Assembly: GCA_963765105.1 (NCBI GenBank)
Contig: CAVXUW010000004.1
Coordinates: 620,001 to 684,000, forward strand
DNA length: 64,000 bases
Direction: 5' to 3'
From: CALMEC01 sp963765105
Lineage (GTDB): Bacteria > Actinomycetota > Thermoleophilia > Miltoncostaeales > Miltoncostaeaceae
Part shown: positions 8,941 to 17,527 of the stretch, one piece after another
How the letters are laid out: the number at the start of each line of letters is the position of its first letter
How positions within the stretch are numbered: position 1 is the first letter of the stretch
Translations under genes and position numbers: made by a program
The notes under the pieces: generated by a model
What the model saw: the letters and a program-made list of their open reading frames with translations, nothing else
Databases searched by the model: none
Told to the model about the DNA's origin: nothing

Positions 8941-9888
8941 GGCGTGACCCGGGTTCCCGTCGTCCCGGCCAGCGCCGCTGCCGTTGATGCCAAGGAAGTA
9001 ATGATCGCTTCCGTCGCCTCCGTTCTCCACGAACTCCATGGCCGCCTGAACTTTCGGCCCCATGCTGCCGGGCGGGAACTGGCCATCGGCGAGGTGTGCG
9101 CGCGCCTCAGCAACGGTCATTTGGGTCAGTTGGCGTTGCTGATCGGTTCCAAAGTCCAACGAGACCTGCTCAACACCGGTGAGAAGCAGCAGGGTCTTCG
9201 CTTTGACGAGGGCGCCGAGCAGGGCTGCGGCAAGGTCCTTGTCGATAACAGCTTCCACCCCGACCAAGTGCCCCTCGGACCGGGTTACGGGAATCCCCCC
9301 ACCGCCTCCCGCGATGACAACCTGCTTCGCATCGAGTAGCTCGCGAACCTGCGGCCATTCGATGACTTCACGCGGGGCGGGCGAGGCCACCACGCGTCGC
9401 CAACCGCGCCCGGAGTCATCGGCGACGTCCCACCCTCGAGCCTCGGCGAGGCGTTTCGCCCGGCCTTTGGAGAAGAACGGTCCAATGGGTTTGGTGGGAT
9501 TGGCGAAACCGGGATCGTCGGGGTCAACCACAACTTGGGTGACAACGGCGACGACATCTCGGCCCATGCCGGCACTCTCCAGCGCGTCGCCGATGGCGTC
9601 GCTCAGAAGCCAACCGAGCTGGCCTTGCGTCATCGCCCCCAGGACGTGAAGGGGCTGAGGGGGGACATCTTGCGCCACAGCTTCCTGCGCCAGCGAGAGG
9701 GCCCCGATCTGCGGGCCGTTGCCATGAACGAGCAGAAGGCGATGCCCGGCGTCGAGCAGGGAGAGCACATGACCGGCGACGCCGCGAGCGTGCTCAGACT
9801 GTTCCTCGATGCTTCCCACGCCAGAAGGGGCGAGGGCGTTCCCGCCAACCGCCATCACCACAACGTTGCTCACGAAGGATCTATCCAA
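8937..9888 (-). CDS. arcC: Carbamate kinase, one frameshift near the C-terminus
   Basis: Amino-acid-kinase-fold enzyme: carbamoyl phosphate + ADP to ATP + carbamate (then NH3 and CO2). N-terminus VVVMAVGGNALAPSG, then LLVHGNGPQIG, GAMTQGQLGWLLSDAIGDAL, VIAGGGGGIPVTR, EAVIDKDLAAALLG and QFPPGSMGPKVQAAMEFVEN. About 15-20 bases later an extra base throws the frame. In the corrected frame the protein continues AIITSLASTAAALAGTTGTR and stops at 8937, a typical ArcC end; uncorrected, it reads into the aminotransferase as a false 520-residue fusion. Length 952 nt = 3n+1. A GTG at 9873 is an alternative start. Divergent from the Nit1C-like operon across about 100 bases. Confidence 0.85.
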
Positions 9889-9992
9889 TCGTCGATCACT
9901 TGCACTGGCCCTCAGATGGGACCATAGTGCGCGGCATGACCGGTCGGCCTCAGCGACCGGGATGAGACCAAAAACCGAGCGCGGAGGTACAC

Positions 9993-10478
9993 GTGGCGAA
10001 GATCGAGGGCCCGAAGCCAGAGGCCGGACAAGAGCTTTACGACGTAAGTGAGAAGGTCTTCCCCGACCTCAAGGCTGAGCCGGGCGAAGAGGCGTACATC
10101 TTCATGCACACCGTTCCCTACGAGGGATCGGTCGGACTGGTGAACCTGTTGACGGCGACCCGCCTCGGCCGCAAGGGCTTCAAGGTCACCCTCGTCCTCT
10201 ACGGACCTGGTGTGTTGATGGCATCCGGTACCCGTGGGTACCCCAGTGTCGGCGCTGAGGCCTTCCCGGGCCACATGGCGATCAACAACCAGCTCAAGAC
10301 GCTCCTCAAAGAAGGCGCGACGATCTACGCCTGCCGGTTCGCGATGGGCGCCCTCTACGGGCAGCGCGAGGACGACCTCCTCGAAGGCGTGAAGGCGTTC
10401 AACCCGCTCGACGTGCTTGACAGCGCTTTGACGGCGTGGCGGAACAAGGCATTCCAGCTCAACACCTGGACGGTGTAG
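9993..10478 (+). CDS. MSMEG_0572/Sll0783 family nitrogen-starvation-response protein
   Basis: 161 residues, first gene of a five-gene operon. The central sequence EAYIFMHTVPYEGSVGLVNL, then TRLGRKGFKVTLVLYGPGVL and ATIYACRFAMGALYGQRE, matches my memory of the MSMEG_0572/Sll0783 family, a marker of the Nit1C gene cluster (linked in other bacteria to nitrogen starvation and cyanide or nitrile assimilation). No catalytic motif is evident; the fold looks DsrE-like (inference). The start is a GTG with GGAGGT four bases upstream. The radical SAM and GNAT partners downstream support the assignment. Confidence 0.75.
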   Translation: MAKIEGPKPEAGQELYDVSEKVFPDLKAEPGEEAYIFMHTVPYEGSVGLVNLLTATRLGRKGFKVTLVLYGPGVLMASGTRGYPSVGAEAFPGHMAINNQLKTLLKEGATIYACRFAMGALYGQREDDLLEGVKAFNPLDVLDSALTAWRNKAFQLNTWTV

Positions 10479-10498
10479 CCCGAGCGGTCAGTCGGCCA

Positions 10499-11119
10499 AT
10501 GAGCGAGCGCGACGAAGCGGTCACGCGCTGGCGTGAATCGGAAAACCGGTTGTATCCGGTGGTGACGGTTCGCCCCGAGCTGTACGAAGCCGCGATCGGT
10601 GTCGTCCGCTCGCTCGCTGACCACCTTGAGGGCATCCCGGACCGGGATGCCCTCATCACCAGCTACCTCACCTCGACCTCGACCGCTGATCTCGACGCGG
10701 CCGGGATCGATCGTGCGGCGATCTCACCGGAGTTGGAGGTCGAGGTTCTGCGCGACGCCGCCTATCAGGTGCGCTCCCGTGAGCTGACCCAACGTGCATC
10801 TCAAGAAGAAACAACGCGGGCCATCGAGCGGGCCCGAAAAGCCGGTGAATCAACGGCCGTTGTCTGGAAGAGCGGCACCGATGAGCACCGTCCCCCGTAC
10901 CGCCAAGTGGAGATGTCCCTGGCCACCGGGTTTGCGGTGGCCGTCTCGACGGAGTACAACCCAGACACGATGCAACCGCTGTTCGTTCTCGAAGGCTTTC
11001 AGCTCGATCCCGATACCGCCGCGGGTGCAGAAATGCTTGCCCCGCGACGCGAATTTCATGATCCCGAGGCCTGGCGGGCCGCAGCCGCGGAGCTTCGCCA
11101 ATCGCTCCTCACCCCCTAA
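10499..11119 (+). CDS. Uncharacterised protein in the Nit1C-like operon
   Basis: 206 residues, acidic, no signal peptide or membrane segment. I do not recognise the family. Sequence landmarks: RWRESENRLYPVVTVRPELY near the start, a helical middle rich in Glu/Arg/Ala (RELTQRASQEETTRAIERAR), then STAVVWKSGTDEHRPPYRQVE and MSLATGFAVAVSTEYNPDT. It starts 20 bases after the MSMEG_0572-type gene and ends 11 bases before the amidohydrolase, so it is almost certainly cotranscribed. The longer open frame back to 10436 overlaps the previous gene and is not preferred. Function unknown; a partner or accessory protein of the cluster is the reasonable guess. Confidence 0.7.
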   Translation: MSERDEAVTRWRESENRLYPVVTVRPELYEAAIGVVRSLADHLEGIPDRDALITSYLTSTSTADLDAAGIDRAAISPELEVEVLRDAAYQVRSRELTQRASQEETTRAIERARKAGESTAVVWKSGTDEHRPPYRQVEMSLATGFAVAVSTEYNPDTMQPLFVLEGFQLDPDTAAGAEMLAPRREFHDPEAWRAAAAELRQSLLTP

Positions 11120-11130
11120 AGGAGACATCG

Positions 11131-12000
11131 ATGCCACTTCCCGAAGGAATGAAACGCCACGTTATCGACGGTCACAGCCACATCGGTGAAATCGAGGCCT
11201 GGCCGTTCTACGGCATCGACTATCCGGTGAAGCCCATCGTCTACGACTTTCCGAAGACGAAGGATTTCCTCAAGTTCATGGACCAGCACGGCATTGAACG
11301 CAGCCTGGTGATGTCGAACTACGGCATCCCCAAACCGGAGCAGCCTTTCAGCCTGAACCCGTTGGTGATGGACGCCGCGGGAAGCACCGACCGCATCCGC
11401 GGCCTGCTGTGGGTGTCGTTTCTCCCGCGCGACCGCGAGCACACCATCGAGTCGCTCAAGCACGCGGGTGAGGCCGGCATCCTCGGCCTGAAGACCACAT
11501 TCCTCCTGGGCGGCAACCCGAACCCCGAGGAGTGGGACGACGAAACGCGTGAGATTGCCAACATGTGCATGGACGTCTGCGAGAAGCACGACTACGTGTT
11601 TCACTTCCACACCTCGGCCGGTGGCAACAGCGACATCAACAACTTCATTCCGATGGTCGAGGCATACGGCAAGCGCGTAAAGATCCATTTGGTGCACTTT
11701 GGCGGGGGTGTCAGCGGCCACATCAAGCTGGTGCCGAAGTTCCTGCAGTGGGTCAAAGACGGCTACAAGGTGTACACCGACACATCCTGGGCCATCGGTT
11801 TCGGCGCCCGCTGGCTGCTGGTGGAGATCGAGAAGCAGGGCGGCCTTGGCGCTGACCGTGTCATCTTTGGTTCCGACGAGCCATGGTCGGACTTCATGGG
11901 TGAGTACTGGAAGATCGAGGGTGCGCCGGTGAGCGACGAGCTGAAGAAGATGGTGTTGAAGGAGAACTTCGAGAAGCTCCACGGCGACCGCTGGGGATGA
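11131..12000 (+). CDS. Amidohydrolase family (amidohydrolase 2 type) metal-dependent hydrolase
   Basis: 289-residue TIM-barrel hydrolase. Metal-ligand motifs: DGHSHIG near the N-terminus (His15-x-His17), VFHFHTSAGG and KIHLVHFGGG in the middle, and FGSDEPW near the C-terminus supplying the last Asp. This pattern fits the amidohydrolase-2 group (decarboxylases and C-N or C-O hydrolases), usually with one divalent metal. The start ATG follows AAAGGAGACATCG, a strong ribosome-binding site. It lies between Nit1C signature genes, where known clusters carry a nitrilase. The inference is that it supplies the hydrolytic step, perhaps on a different nitrogenous substrate; the sequence does not reveal which. 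Confidence 0.85.
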   Translation: MPLPEGMKRHVIDGHSHIGEIEAWPFYGIDYPVKPIVYDFPKTKDFLKFMDQHGIERSLVMSNYGIPKPEQPFSLNPLVMDAAGSTDRIRGLLWVSFLPRDREHTIESLKHAGEAGILGLKTTFLLGGNPNPEEWDDETREIANMCMDVCEKHDYVFHFHTSAGGNSDINNFIPMVEAYGKRVKIHLVHFGGGVSGHIKLVPKFLQWVKDGYKVYTDTSWAIGFGARWLLVEIEKQGGLGADRVIFGSDEPWSDFMGEYWKIEGAPVSDELKKMVLKENFEKLHGDRWG

Positions 12001-13133
12001 GCGTCGTCGACATCAAAACCCTGGCCGTCGAGCTGCAGTCGCTTGGCGTGCGCACATCCGTTCCGTCCGCGCCCGGTGACACCCGGGCAGGTGGCGCCGG
12101 CCCGTCCGACGCCGGCTTCCTCTGGGTCGACGGTGCGCCACTTACCGTGCCGGTGCACGGTGACTACGTCGCGAGCTCACCGTACGAGATCGTGATGAAG
12201 AAGCACGGTCGCTCCGGCACGCTGCTGCGCGACGGCGTCGAGGTTGGTCCCGTTACGCTGCATCCTCGCCCGAAGATCTACGACCTCGAGACGGCCGACG
12301 GCATCCCGTACTGGAAGATCGGCCTGATGCACCTCGATAGCTTCGCATCGACGGTGTTCCAGCGCTGCGTCTACTGGGGCACCGACGAGCAATGCCACTT
12401 TTGCGCGATCGGCACGAGCCTGTCGTCGGGTCGTACCATCCCGACGAAGACCCCGGCCATGCTGGCCGAAGTGGCCGAAGCCGCAAAGCGCCTCGACGGC
12501 GCCAAAGACGTCACGCTCACCACCGGGACGCCGAACCGCAAAGACCGTGGCGCCGAGTACATGGCAAAGGTCACCGCTGCCATTCGCGACGCCACCGACC
12601 TGCCCGTGCAGGTTCAAATCGAGCCGCCCGACGACTTTCATTGGTTCTCCGTCCTCAAGGAATCGGGTGCCGAGGCCCTCGGCATTCACTTGGAGACGTT
12701 CGATCCCGACGTGCTCGCCAAAGTCGCACCGGGCAAACACGCCCAGGGCATCCCGTACTACCTCTCGGCATGGGAAGCCGCCGTCGAAGTGTTCGGACGC
12801 GGCCAGGTGTCGACCTACTTCATCCTCGGCCTCGGCGAGACGAAGGACACCGTCCTCGCCGGGTGCCAGGCCGCCATCGAGCGGGGCGTCTACCCGTTCG
12901 TGGTGCCGCTGCGACCGGCCCCGGGAAGCATCCTTGCCACCGGCACGCCACCCTCCCCGGAATACATGACCGAGGTGTACGAGGCGGTGGCTCCGATGCT
13001 GGCCGATGCCAACATGCTGAGCCAGGACTCCCGCGCCGGCTGTGTGAGGTGCCAAGCCTGCTCGGCGCTCTCCACGTTTGAGCGTGCCTTTGGCGGAGGA
13101 CGAAACGGTGACCCGGTCGCAACGACCGCCTAA
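11997..13133 (+). CDS. MSMEG_0568-type radical SAM protein
   Basis: 378 residues. The [4Fe-4S] cluster motif is RCVYWGTDEQCHFCAIG, i.e. Cys124-x8-Cys133-x2-Cys136, unlike the classic CxxxCxxC but as I recall for the MSMEG_0568 family of Nit1C clusters. Downstream: VTLTTGTPNRKDRGAEYMAK (SAM-binding region), QVQIEPPDDFHW and STYFILGLGETKDTV. Extra cysteines near the C-terminus (GCVRCQACSAL) may bind a further cluster. The ATG overlaps the amidohydrolase stop (ATGA). The reaction is unknown. Confidence 0.85.
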   Translation: MSVVDIKTLAVELQSLGVRTSVPSAPGDTRAGGAGPSDAGFLWVDGAPLTVPVHGDYVASSPYEIVMKKHGRSGTLLRDGVEVGPVTLHPRPKIYDLETADGIPYWKIGLMHLDSFASTVFQRCVYWGTDEQCHFCAIGTSLSSGRTIPTKTPAMLAEVAEAAKRLDGAKDVTLTTGTPNRKDRGAEYMAKVTAAIRDATDLPVQVQIEPPDDFHWFSVLKESGAEALGIHLETFDPDVLAKVAPGKHAQGIPYYLSAWEAAVEVFGRGQVSTYFILGLGETKDTVLAGCQAAIERGVYPFVVPLRPAPGSILATGTPPSPEYMTEVYEAVAPMLADANMLSQDSRAGCVRCQACSALSTFERAFGGGRNGDPVATTA

Positions 13134-13656
13134 GGACCGCGGCCAGGCCGAGGTTCGTCTGGCCGCCAACGCCGACGAGCTCGCCGGGCATTTCTCGGTA
13201 CGTCAGCAGGTGTTCGTCGACGAACAGCGTTTGTTCACCGGAACTGATCGCGACCATTGGGATGAGACCGCACTACACGTCGTGGCCGTTTACGAGGGCG
13301 AGGTGGTGGGCGCGGTGCGGCTCTACGCACTCGATGAGGCCGGCCTGTGGCAGGGGGATCGGCTGGCCGTGACGCGCCAGGCCCGCCTGCGACGTGCGGG
13401 CGGCCCGTTGGTGCGCTTCGCGGTCACCACCGCCGGCAACCTGGGGGGGCATCTCATGATCGCCCGCATCCAGGAAACCAACGTGAACCTTTTCCGCCAC
13501 CTGGGCTGGGATCCCGTTGGGGAGCTCGTCGACTACCGCGGCACGCCACATCAGCGGATGACTATTCCCCTGGCAAGCGGCGATCCGGTCTTCAGCGACA
13601 CCGACTTCGCGTGGGCCTACGGCACCGACGAGATCGTCCCCACCGAGATCACCTGA
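13108..13656 (+). CDS. MSMEG_0567/Sll0786-type GNAT acetyltransferase
   Basis: 182 residues, last gene of the Nit1C-like operon. GNAT features: FSVRQQVFVDEQRLF, HVVAVYEGEVVGAVRLYALD, a weakened acetyl-CoA loop (RLRRAGGPLVRF) and the closing NLFRHLGWDPVGE. The resemblance to the nitrogen-starvation acetyltransferases of Nit1C clusters rests on the neighbouring radical SAM gene and on the EQRLF...DRD N-terminus. The GTG at 13108 follows GGAGGACGAAACG and overlaps the radical SAM gene by 26 bases; an earlier start at 13078 would add ten residues. Confidence 0.75.
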   Translation: MTRSQRPPKDRGQAEVRLAANADELAGHFSVRQQVFVDEQRLFTGTDRDHWDETALHVVAVYEGEVVGAVRLYALDEAGLWQGDRLAVTRQARLRRAGGPLVRFAVTTAGNLGGHLMIARIQETNVNLFRHLGWDPVGELVDYRGTPHQRMTIPLASGDPVFSDTDFAWAYGTDEIVPTEIT

Positions 13657-13804
13657 GGCGTCCTGCGCCTCCGGTGATCTGGTGGGTTGTGGGGCGACGG
13701 CCTCCCCGGTCCTCGCCCCAATCACGCGGCGCACCTGGCGTCGCCTTCAAAAGGAGCACGAAAGCGCCCGCCGGATACATCGCCGTTGGTGAAAGGAACC
13801 TGCG

Positions 13805-15224
13805 TTACGACCTGCGGCCACGCTTGCTGGGGTTTGTGAGCGCTGCCGGGGCGAGGGCCGCGTCGATCCGGGCCTCGTCGAGCCAGCCGTGTTCGAGCAC
13901 CAGCTCGCGAACCGTTCGTCGTGTTTCGAGCGCCTCGCGGGCGATCGCCGTGGCCTTCTCGTAGCCGATCATCGGTGCGAGAGCCGTCACCAATGACGGG
14001 GAGGTCTCCACCTGGTTACGTGCCCACTCGACGTTTGCGGTGATGCCGACGATGCAGCGTTCGGCGAGCGTGTCGATGGCGGCGCGCAGATGGGTGAGGC
14101 TGCGAAACAGCGCGAGGGCGATGATCGGCTCGAAGGCGTTCAGCTGAAGCTGCCCGGCTTCGGCGGCCATCGTCACGGTGATGTCGGAGCCGACCACCTC
14201 GAAGGCCACTTGGTTGACGACCTCCGGGATGACCGGGTTGACCTTGCCGGGCATGATGCTCGACCCGGCCTGCATGGGCGGCAGGTTGATTTCGTTGAAC
14301 CCGGCCCGCGGGCCGGATGACAAGCAGGCGCAGGTCGTTGCACGTCTTCGACAACTTCACCGCCACGCGCTTGAGCACCCCGGACAGCTGCACGTAGTGC
14401 CCCGTGTCCGGGGTGGCTTCCACGAGGTTGGCGGCGGTTACCAGCGGCAGGCCGGTGATGTCGGCCAGGTGCCCGCAGGCAAGGGGCGCGTAGGCGGGGT
14501 GGGTGTTGATTCCCGTGCCGATGGCGGTGGCCCCCAGGTTGATCTCCGCCAGTAGCGAGAGCGCCTCACGTACCCGCATCTCGTCCTCTCCGAGCGTCAC
14601 CGCATACGCGGAAAATTCTTGGCCCAGGGTCATAGGCACCGCATCCTGAAGCTGCGTGCGGCCCATCTTGAGCACCTCGGTGAACTCCGCTTGCTTCTCT
14701 TCGAAGCGTCGACGGAGGCGTGCCATGGCCGCGAGGAGGTCGTGGATGAGAAACGACAGGGCAATGCCCAGGGCCGTTGGGTACACGTCGTTGGTGCTTT
14801 GGCTCATGTTGACGTGATCCAGCGGATGCAGGTGGGTGTAGTCACCGCGTTGGTGGCCCATGATCTCAAGCCCGCGATTTGCGATGACCTCGTTCGCGTT
14901 CATGTTGGTCGACGTTCCCGCCCCGCCCTGGATGAGATCGACGACGAAGTGATCCAGCCACTGTCCCTCTTGGATCTCCGCACATGCCGCACAGATCGCC
15001 TCCATCCGGGCCGTGTCGAGCATCCCCAACTCGACGTTGGCGGTGGCCGCCGCCTGTTTGACGCATGCGAGCGCCCGAATGAGCTGCGGCACCATCCCGA
15101 TCGGCATCCCGGAGATCGGAAAGTTCTCCAGCGATCGCAGCGTGTGAATGCCGTACAGCGCCTCCGCAGGAACAAACCGCTCCCCGAGGAGATCATGCTC
15201 CAGCCGCTGCTGCGACTCGCTCAT
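13805..15224 (-). CDS. aspA: Aspartate ammonia-lyase (aspartase/fumarase family), one frameshift
   Basis: About 472 residues once one extra base near 14327 is allowed for. Before it: HDLLGERFVPAEALYGIHTL, the fumarase/aspartase N-terminal GGAGTSTNMNANEVIANR, HVNMSQSTNDVYPTA and LGATAIGTGIN. After it: SSGPRAGFNEINLPPMQAGS then the superfamily signature GSSIMPGKVNPVIPEVVNQV. The N-terminus and GTG(I)N region favour aspartase (aspartate to fumarate + NH3) over fumarase. The start at 15224 has GGAGGT six bases upstream. It is convergent with the Nit1C-like operon and is another ammonia-releasing enzyme in this block. Confidence 0.85.
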
Positions 15225-15807
15225 CAACGCACCTCCAACCTCAGTTACCGTCACTACCGACGAGCCATCCGAGGGCGACCCGCGCCAAGCCTAGTCCCCC
15301 CCGTCGGGCGCGCCGCTCACGTTCCCGCGCGCGACGTCGCGGTGGCGAAAACGGACGTCCTCACGCAGCACCTTCACAGCCGTGTGCGAGCCCGTGCAGA
15401 CAAAGAATGGCGGCGTGGACCATTCTGCTCCTCCCACACCGGGGCGTCGGACTCCGCCACCGGAAGAAGCGACGCTCAGCCTTCCATGAGTTCCGGGGCG
15501 AGTGAGGAACGCACCCCGAGCCACGGCATCGCCAAACCGACTTTCACATTACGTCCCTGTCACCAGTTGGGGACGGGGAGCCCACTCGTCGCTGCCATCG
15601 GGGGCACCGAACGTTCCGCGTCGAAGGTCGCCAACCGCTGCCCGATTGGGAAGCAACAGATCTGCCCTTCCGGCTACGGACATCGACGGGGCTGCCATCT
15701 AGCATTGAGGTACCAACGCACTGACTCGCGCGTTTTCCACCGTGACGAGAACAGCCTGCGATCTTCCTACGCGTTTGATCAACGCAGCCGAAAGGTGGCT
15801 CACTCGA
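15225..15807. other. Intergenic region holding one dispersed repeat, no gene seen
   Basis: 583 bases between leftward aspA and the rightward lipoprotein gene. Open frames here lack family features and are mostly shadows of aspA. The only distinct element is the short repeat at 15548-15580, also present twice near 63.4 kb. Confidence 0.4.
15548..15580 (+). repeat. Dispersed short repeat (REP-like), copy 1
   Basis: The core GTCCCTGTCACCAG followed by GGGGAC recurs with small changes at 63459-63487 (same orientation) and 63347-63371 (inverted). Intergenic, GC-rich and partly self-complementary (GTCCC...GGGGAC), as expected of REP-type elements. No REP-associated transposase gene is in the window. 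Confidence 0.55.
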
Positions 15808-16602
15808 ATGTTGACCCGGACCGCAGCGCTGGTCGTTCTGAGCCTCCTCCTCGCCGGCTGCGGCGAGAACAGCACGTCGACGACGGCGACAGACGTCACG
15901 TCCCGACAGTTGATCGAGGGTGCGTTCTCGTCGGTGACGACCGGGCAGCCGTACTCGGCAAACGGCCTATTTTCCCTCGGGCAGGACGACACCCGCCAGA
16001 CCATCCAGATCGATGCGGCGATCGATGGCGACTCGGCGTCGGCGCAGTTCCGTGAACAGTCACCCGGGAAGCCAGGCGCCGAGACTCACTCGGTCATCGT
16101 GACAAAGGACGGCGAGTACCTCGTCGATCCATCCGGTCGCTGGGTTGTCGACAAAGGCCTCCCATTCGCCGACACGAAGGCGGGTTGGCAGGAGTTGACA
16201 TCGGACGAAGGGCCGCTCGGCAGGGTCGTCGACTTTGTGGTTGCCAACACCCCGAGCAAGGTCACGCAGGAGGGCGACCAGTTCTGCACCGGGGGACCAC
16301 TCGATTGGGAGAAGGTCCGGTCAGACGGGTCGGGTCTGTTCGGATCGGGCGGACCGTTCGCGAAGCTCACCGGAGGATCGGTTCGCATCTGCGCGGAGCG
16401 GGACGCCAGCGGGAGATTTCGTTCCCCGACCGTCGACATCACCATGTCCGGTCCCGGCGGCTACACGGGCACGCTGACCGCCAAGTCAGGTGGGCCCGCG
16501 CCTCTCCCGGCGCCGACCGCGACGGGCGATGGAGGAGCCAGCTATGAGGAACTTTCCGACTACTTCTTCAGCACCCTGACACGCGCGTTCACGGGCATGT
16601 AG
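15808..16602 (+). CDS. Putative lipoprotein (LppX/LprG-like size), function unknown
   Basis: 264-residue secreted lipoprotein: MLTRTAALVVLSLLLAGCGE is a signal peptide with lipobox LAGC. The mature part (ATDVTSRQLIEGAFSSVTTG, TIQIDAAIDGDSASAQFREQ, WVVDKGLPFADTKAGWQEL) is consistent with a lipid-binding LppX/LprAFG-like cell-envelope lipoprotein, but that is inference. The start at 15808 is chosen because the signal peptide begins there; the frame is open back to 15742. AAGGTGG upstream may serve as ribosome-binding site. Confidence 0.7.
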   Translation: MLTRTAALVVLSLLLAGCGENSTSTTATDVTSRQLIEGAFSSVTTGQPYSANGLFSLGQDDTRQTIQIDAAIDGDSASAQFREQSPGKPGAETHSVIVTKDGEYLVDPSGRWVVDKGLPFADTKAGWQELTSDEGPLGRVVDFVVANTPSKVTQEGDQFCTGGPLDWEKVRSDGSGLFGSGGPFAKLTGGSVRICAERDASGRFRSPTVDITMSGPGGYTGTLTAKSGGPAPLPAPTATGDGGASYEELSDYFFSTLTRAFTGM

Positions 16603-16643
16603 GACACACCGAACTCCTCCTGCCCGGTGTCAGCCGGAGCCCC

Positions 16644-16704
16644 GAGACGCATCCAATGCGGAAGATCTTGTGATCGTCCACCAAGACGATGCGGCAAGCG
16701 CGGT
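16644..16704 (-). pseudogene. Remnant of a NarL-type response regulator receiver domain
   Basis: On the minus strand about 20 codons read RACRIVLVDDHKIFRIG, the characteristic beginning of NarL/FixJ response regulators (two Asp of the acidic pocket, then H-x-I/L-F-R-x-G). Homology ends at once on both sides, there is no start codon, no phosphoacceptor strand and no HTH, so only a scrap of a former gene is left. Confidence 0.4.
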
Positions 16705-16849
16705 GTCCGGGAGGAGGCCACGCATCGTGTCGTGACGATGACACAACGGGCGTCGCAGACGCGGCAGACGGCAGACCGCACCGCTGGGACGATGGCTCCA
16801 TCGACGTTGCTCGACCTCTCACGGGTCGCACCTCATCAAAGGAGCCAGA

Positions 16850-17527
16850 ATGAAAACGCACACCACCATCCGTCTCACGATGTCCCCGGCCGCCCCTCAC
16901 CCCGGCATCCCAGTTCGTCGTTCGCGCCGTCGCCATCTGGGCACGGCCGTGCTGCTCGCCGCGATCGCGGCCGTGCCCACCGCCGCCTCGGCCGCGACCA
17001 CCACGTTCGGTTCAAACCTCAACAACCCCCCGGCGAATGCGGGGAGCGCATGCGCCGACAACGGCGTGTTTGGTCCCGCGCTGTGTACGCGGGTCGGCTC
17101 GTACTACCCGGGCTTCTCCGGACGGGCGCGCGCACCGCGCACCGGCACCGTCACCGCGTTCACGATCCGGGCGCAAGGCCCAATGACGGCGACGCTCAAG
17201 ATCGTCAGCATCCGCAACCTCGCCTCCGACCAACGGTCCGGCCAGGTGAAGACGGTCCGCGTCGGTCCGACCGTGCGCGTCAACGGCCCCACCCCGCAGC
17301 AGCTGGAGGAGGGAATATCGCCCGTCGAGACGTTCAGAGTCAACCTCAAGGTCAAGAAGGGCGAATCGGTTGCGATCGACACGACGAACAACACAGCGGA
17401 GTACTGCGCCGACGGCACTCCCGGTCAGCTGCTTTTCAGCCCACGCCTCCGGCTTGGGAAGGGTTTTCGCACCAGCGACGGCGTCGGCGGCTGCCTGCTG
17501 CTCGTCCAGGCCGTGATGCGCTACTGA
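16850..17527 (+). CDS. Secreted protein of unknown function
   Basis: 225 residues with an N-terminal signal region: basic PVRRSRRRHLGTAVLLAAIA then AVPTAASA with an AxA cleavage site. The mature part is beta-rich (TTTFGSNLNNPPANAGSACA, GSYYPGFSGRARAPRTGTVT, VNLKVKKGESVAIDTTNNTA) and contains cysteine pairs (ACADNG..LCTR; EYCADG..GCLLL). No family I recognise. AAAGGAG upstream gives a good ribosome-binding site. Confidence 0.7.
   Translation: MKTHTTIRLTMSPAAPHPGIPVRRSRRRHLGTAVLLAAIAAVPTAASAATTTFGSNLNNPPANAGSACADNGVFGPALCTRVGSYYPGFSGRARAPRTGTVTAFTIRAQGPMTATLKIVSIRNLASDQRSGQVKTVRVGPTVRVNGPTPQQLEEGISPVETFRVNLKVKKGESVAIDTTNNTAEYCADGTPGQLLFSPRLRLGKGFRTSDGVGGCLLLVQAVMRY

Noticed and set aside
8326..9888. 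Carbamate kinase-aminotransferase fusion protein
   Set aside because: A one-base correction restores separate, coupled genes with normal ends.
14619..16055. 478-codon plus-strand frame over aspA
   Set aside because: Antisense shadow of aspA running into the lipoprotein gene; no family features and no plausible start.
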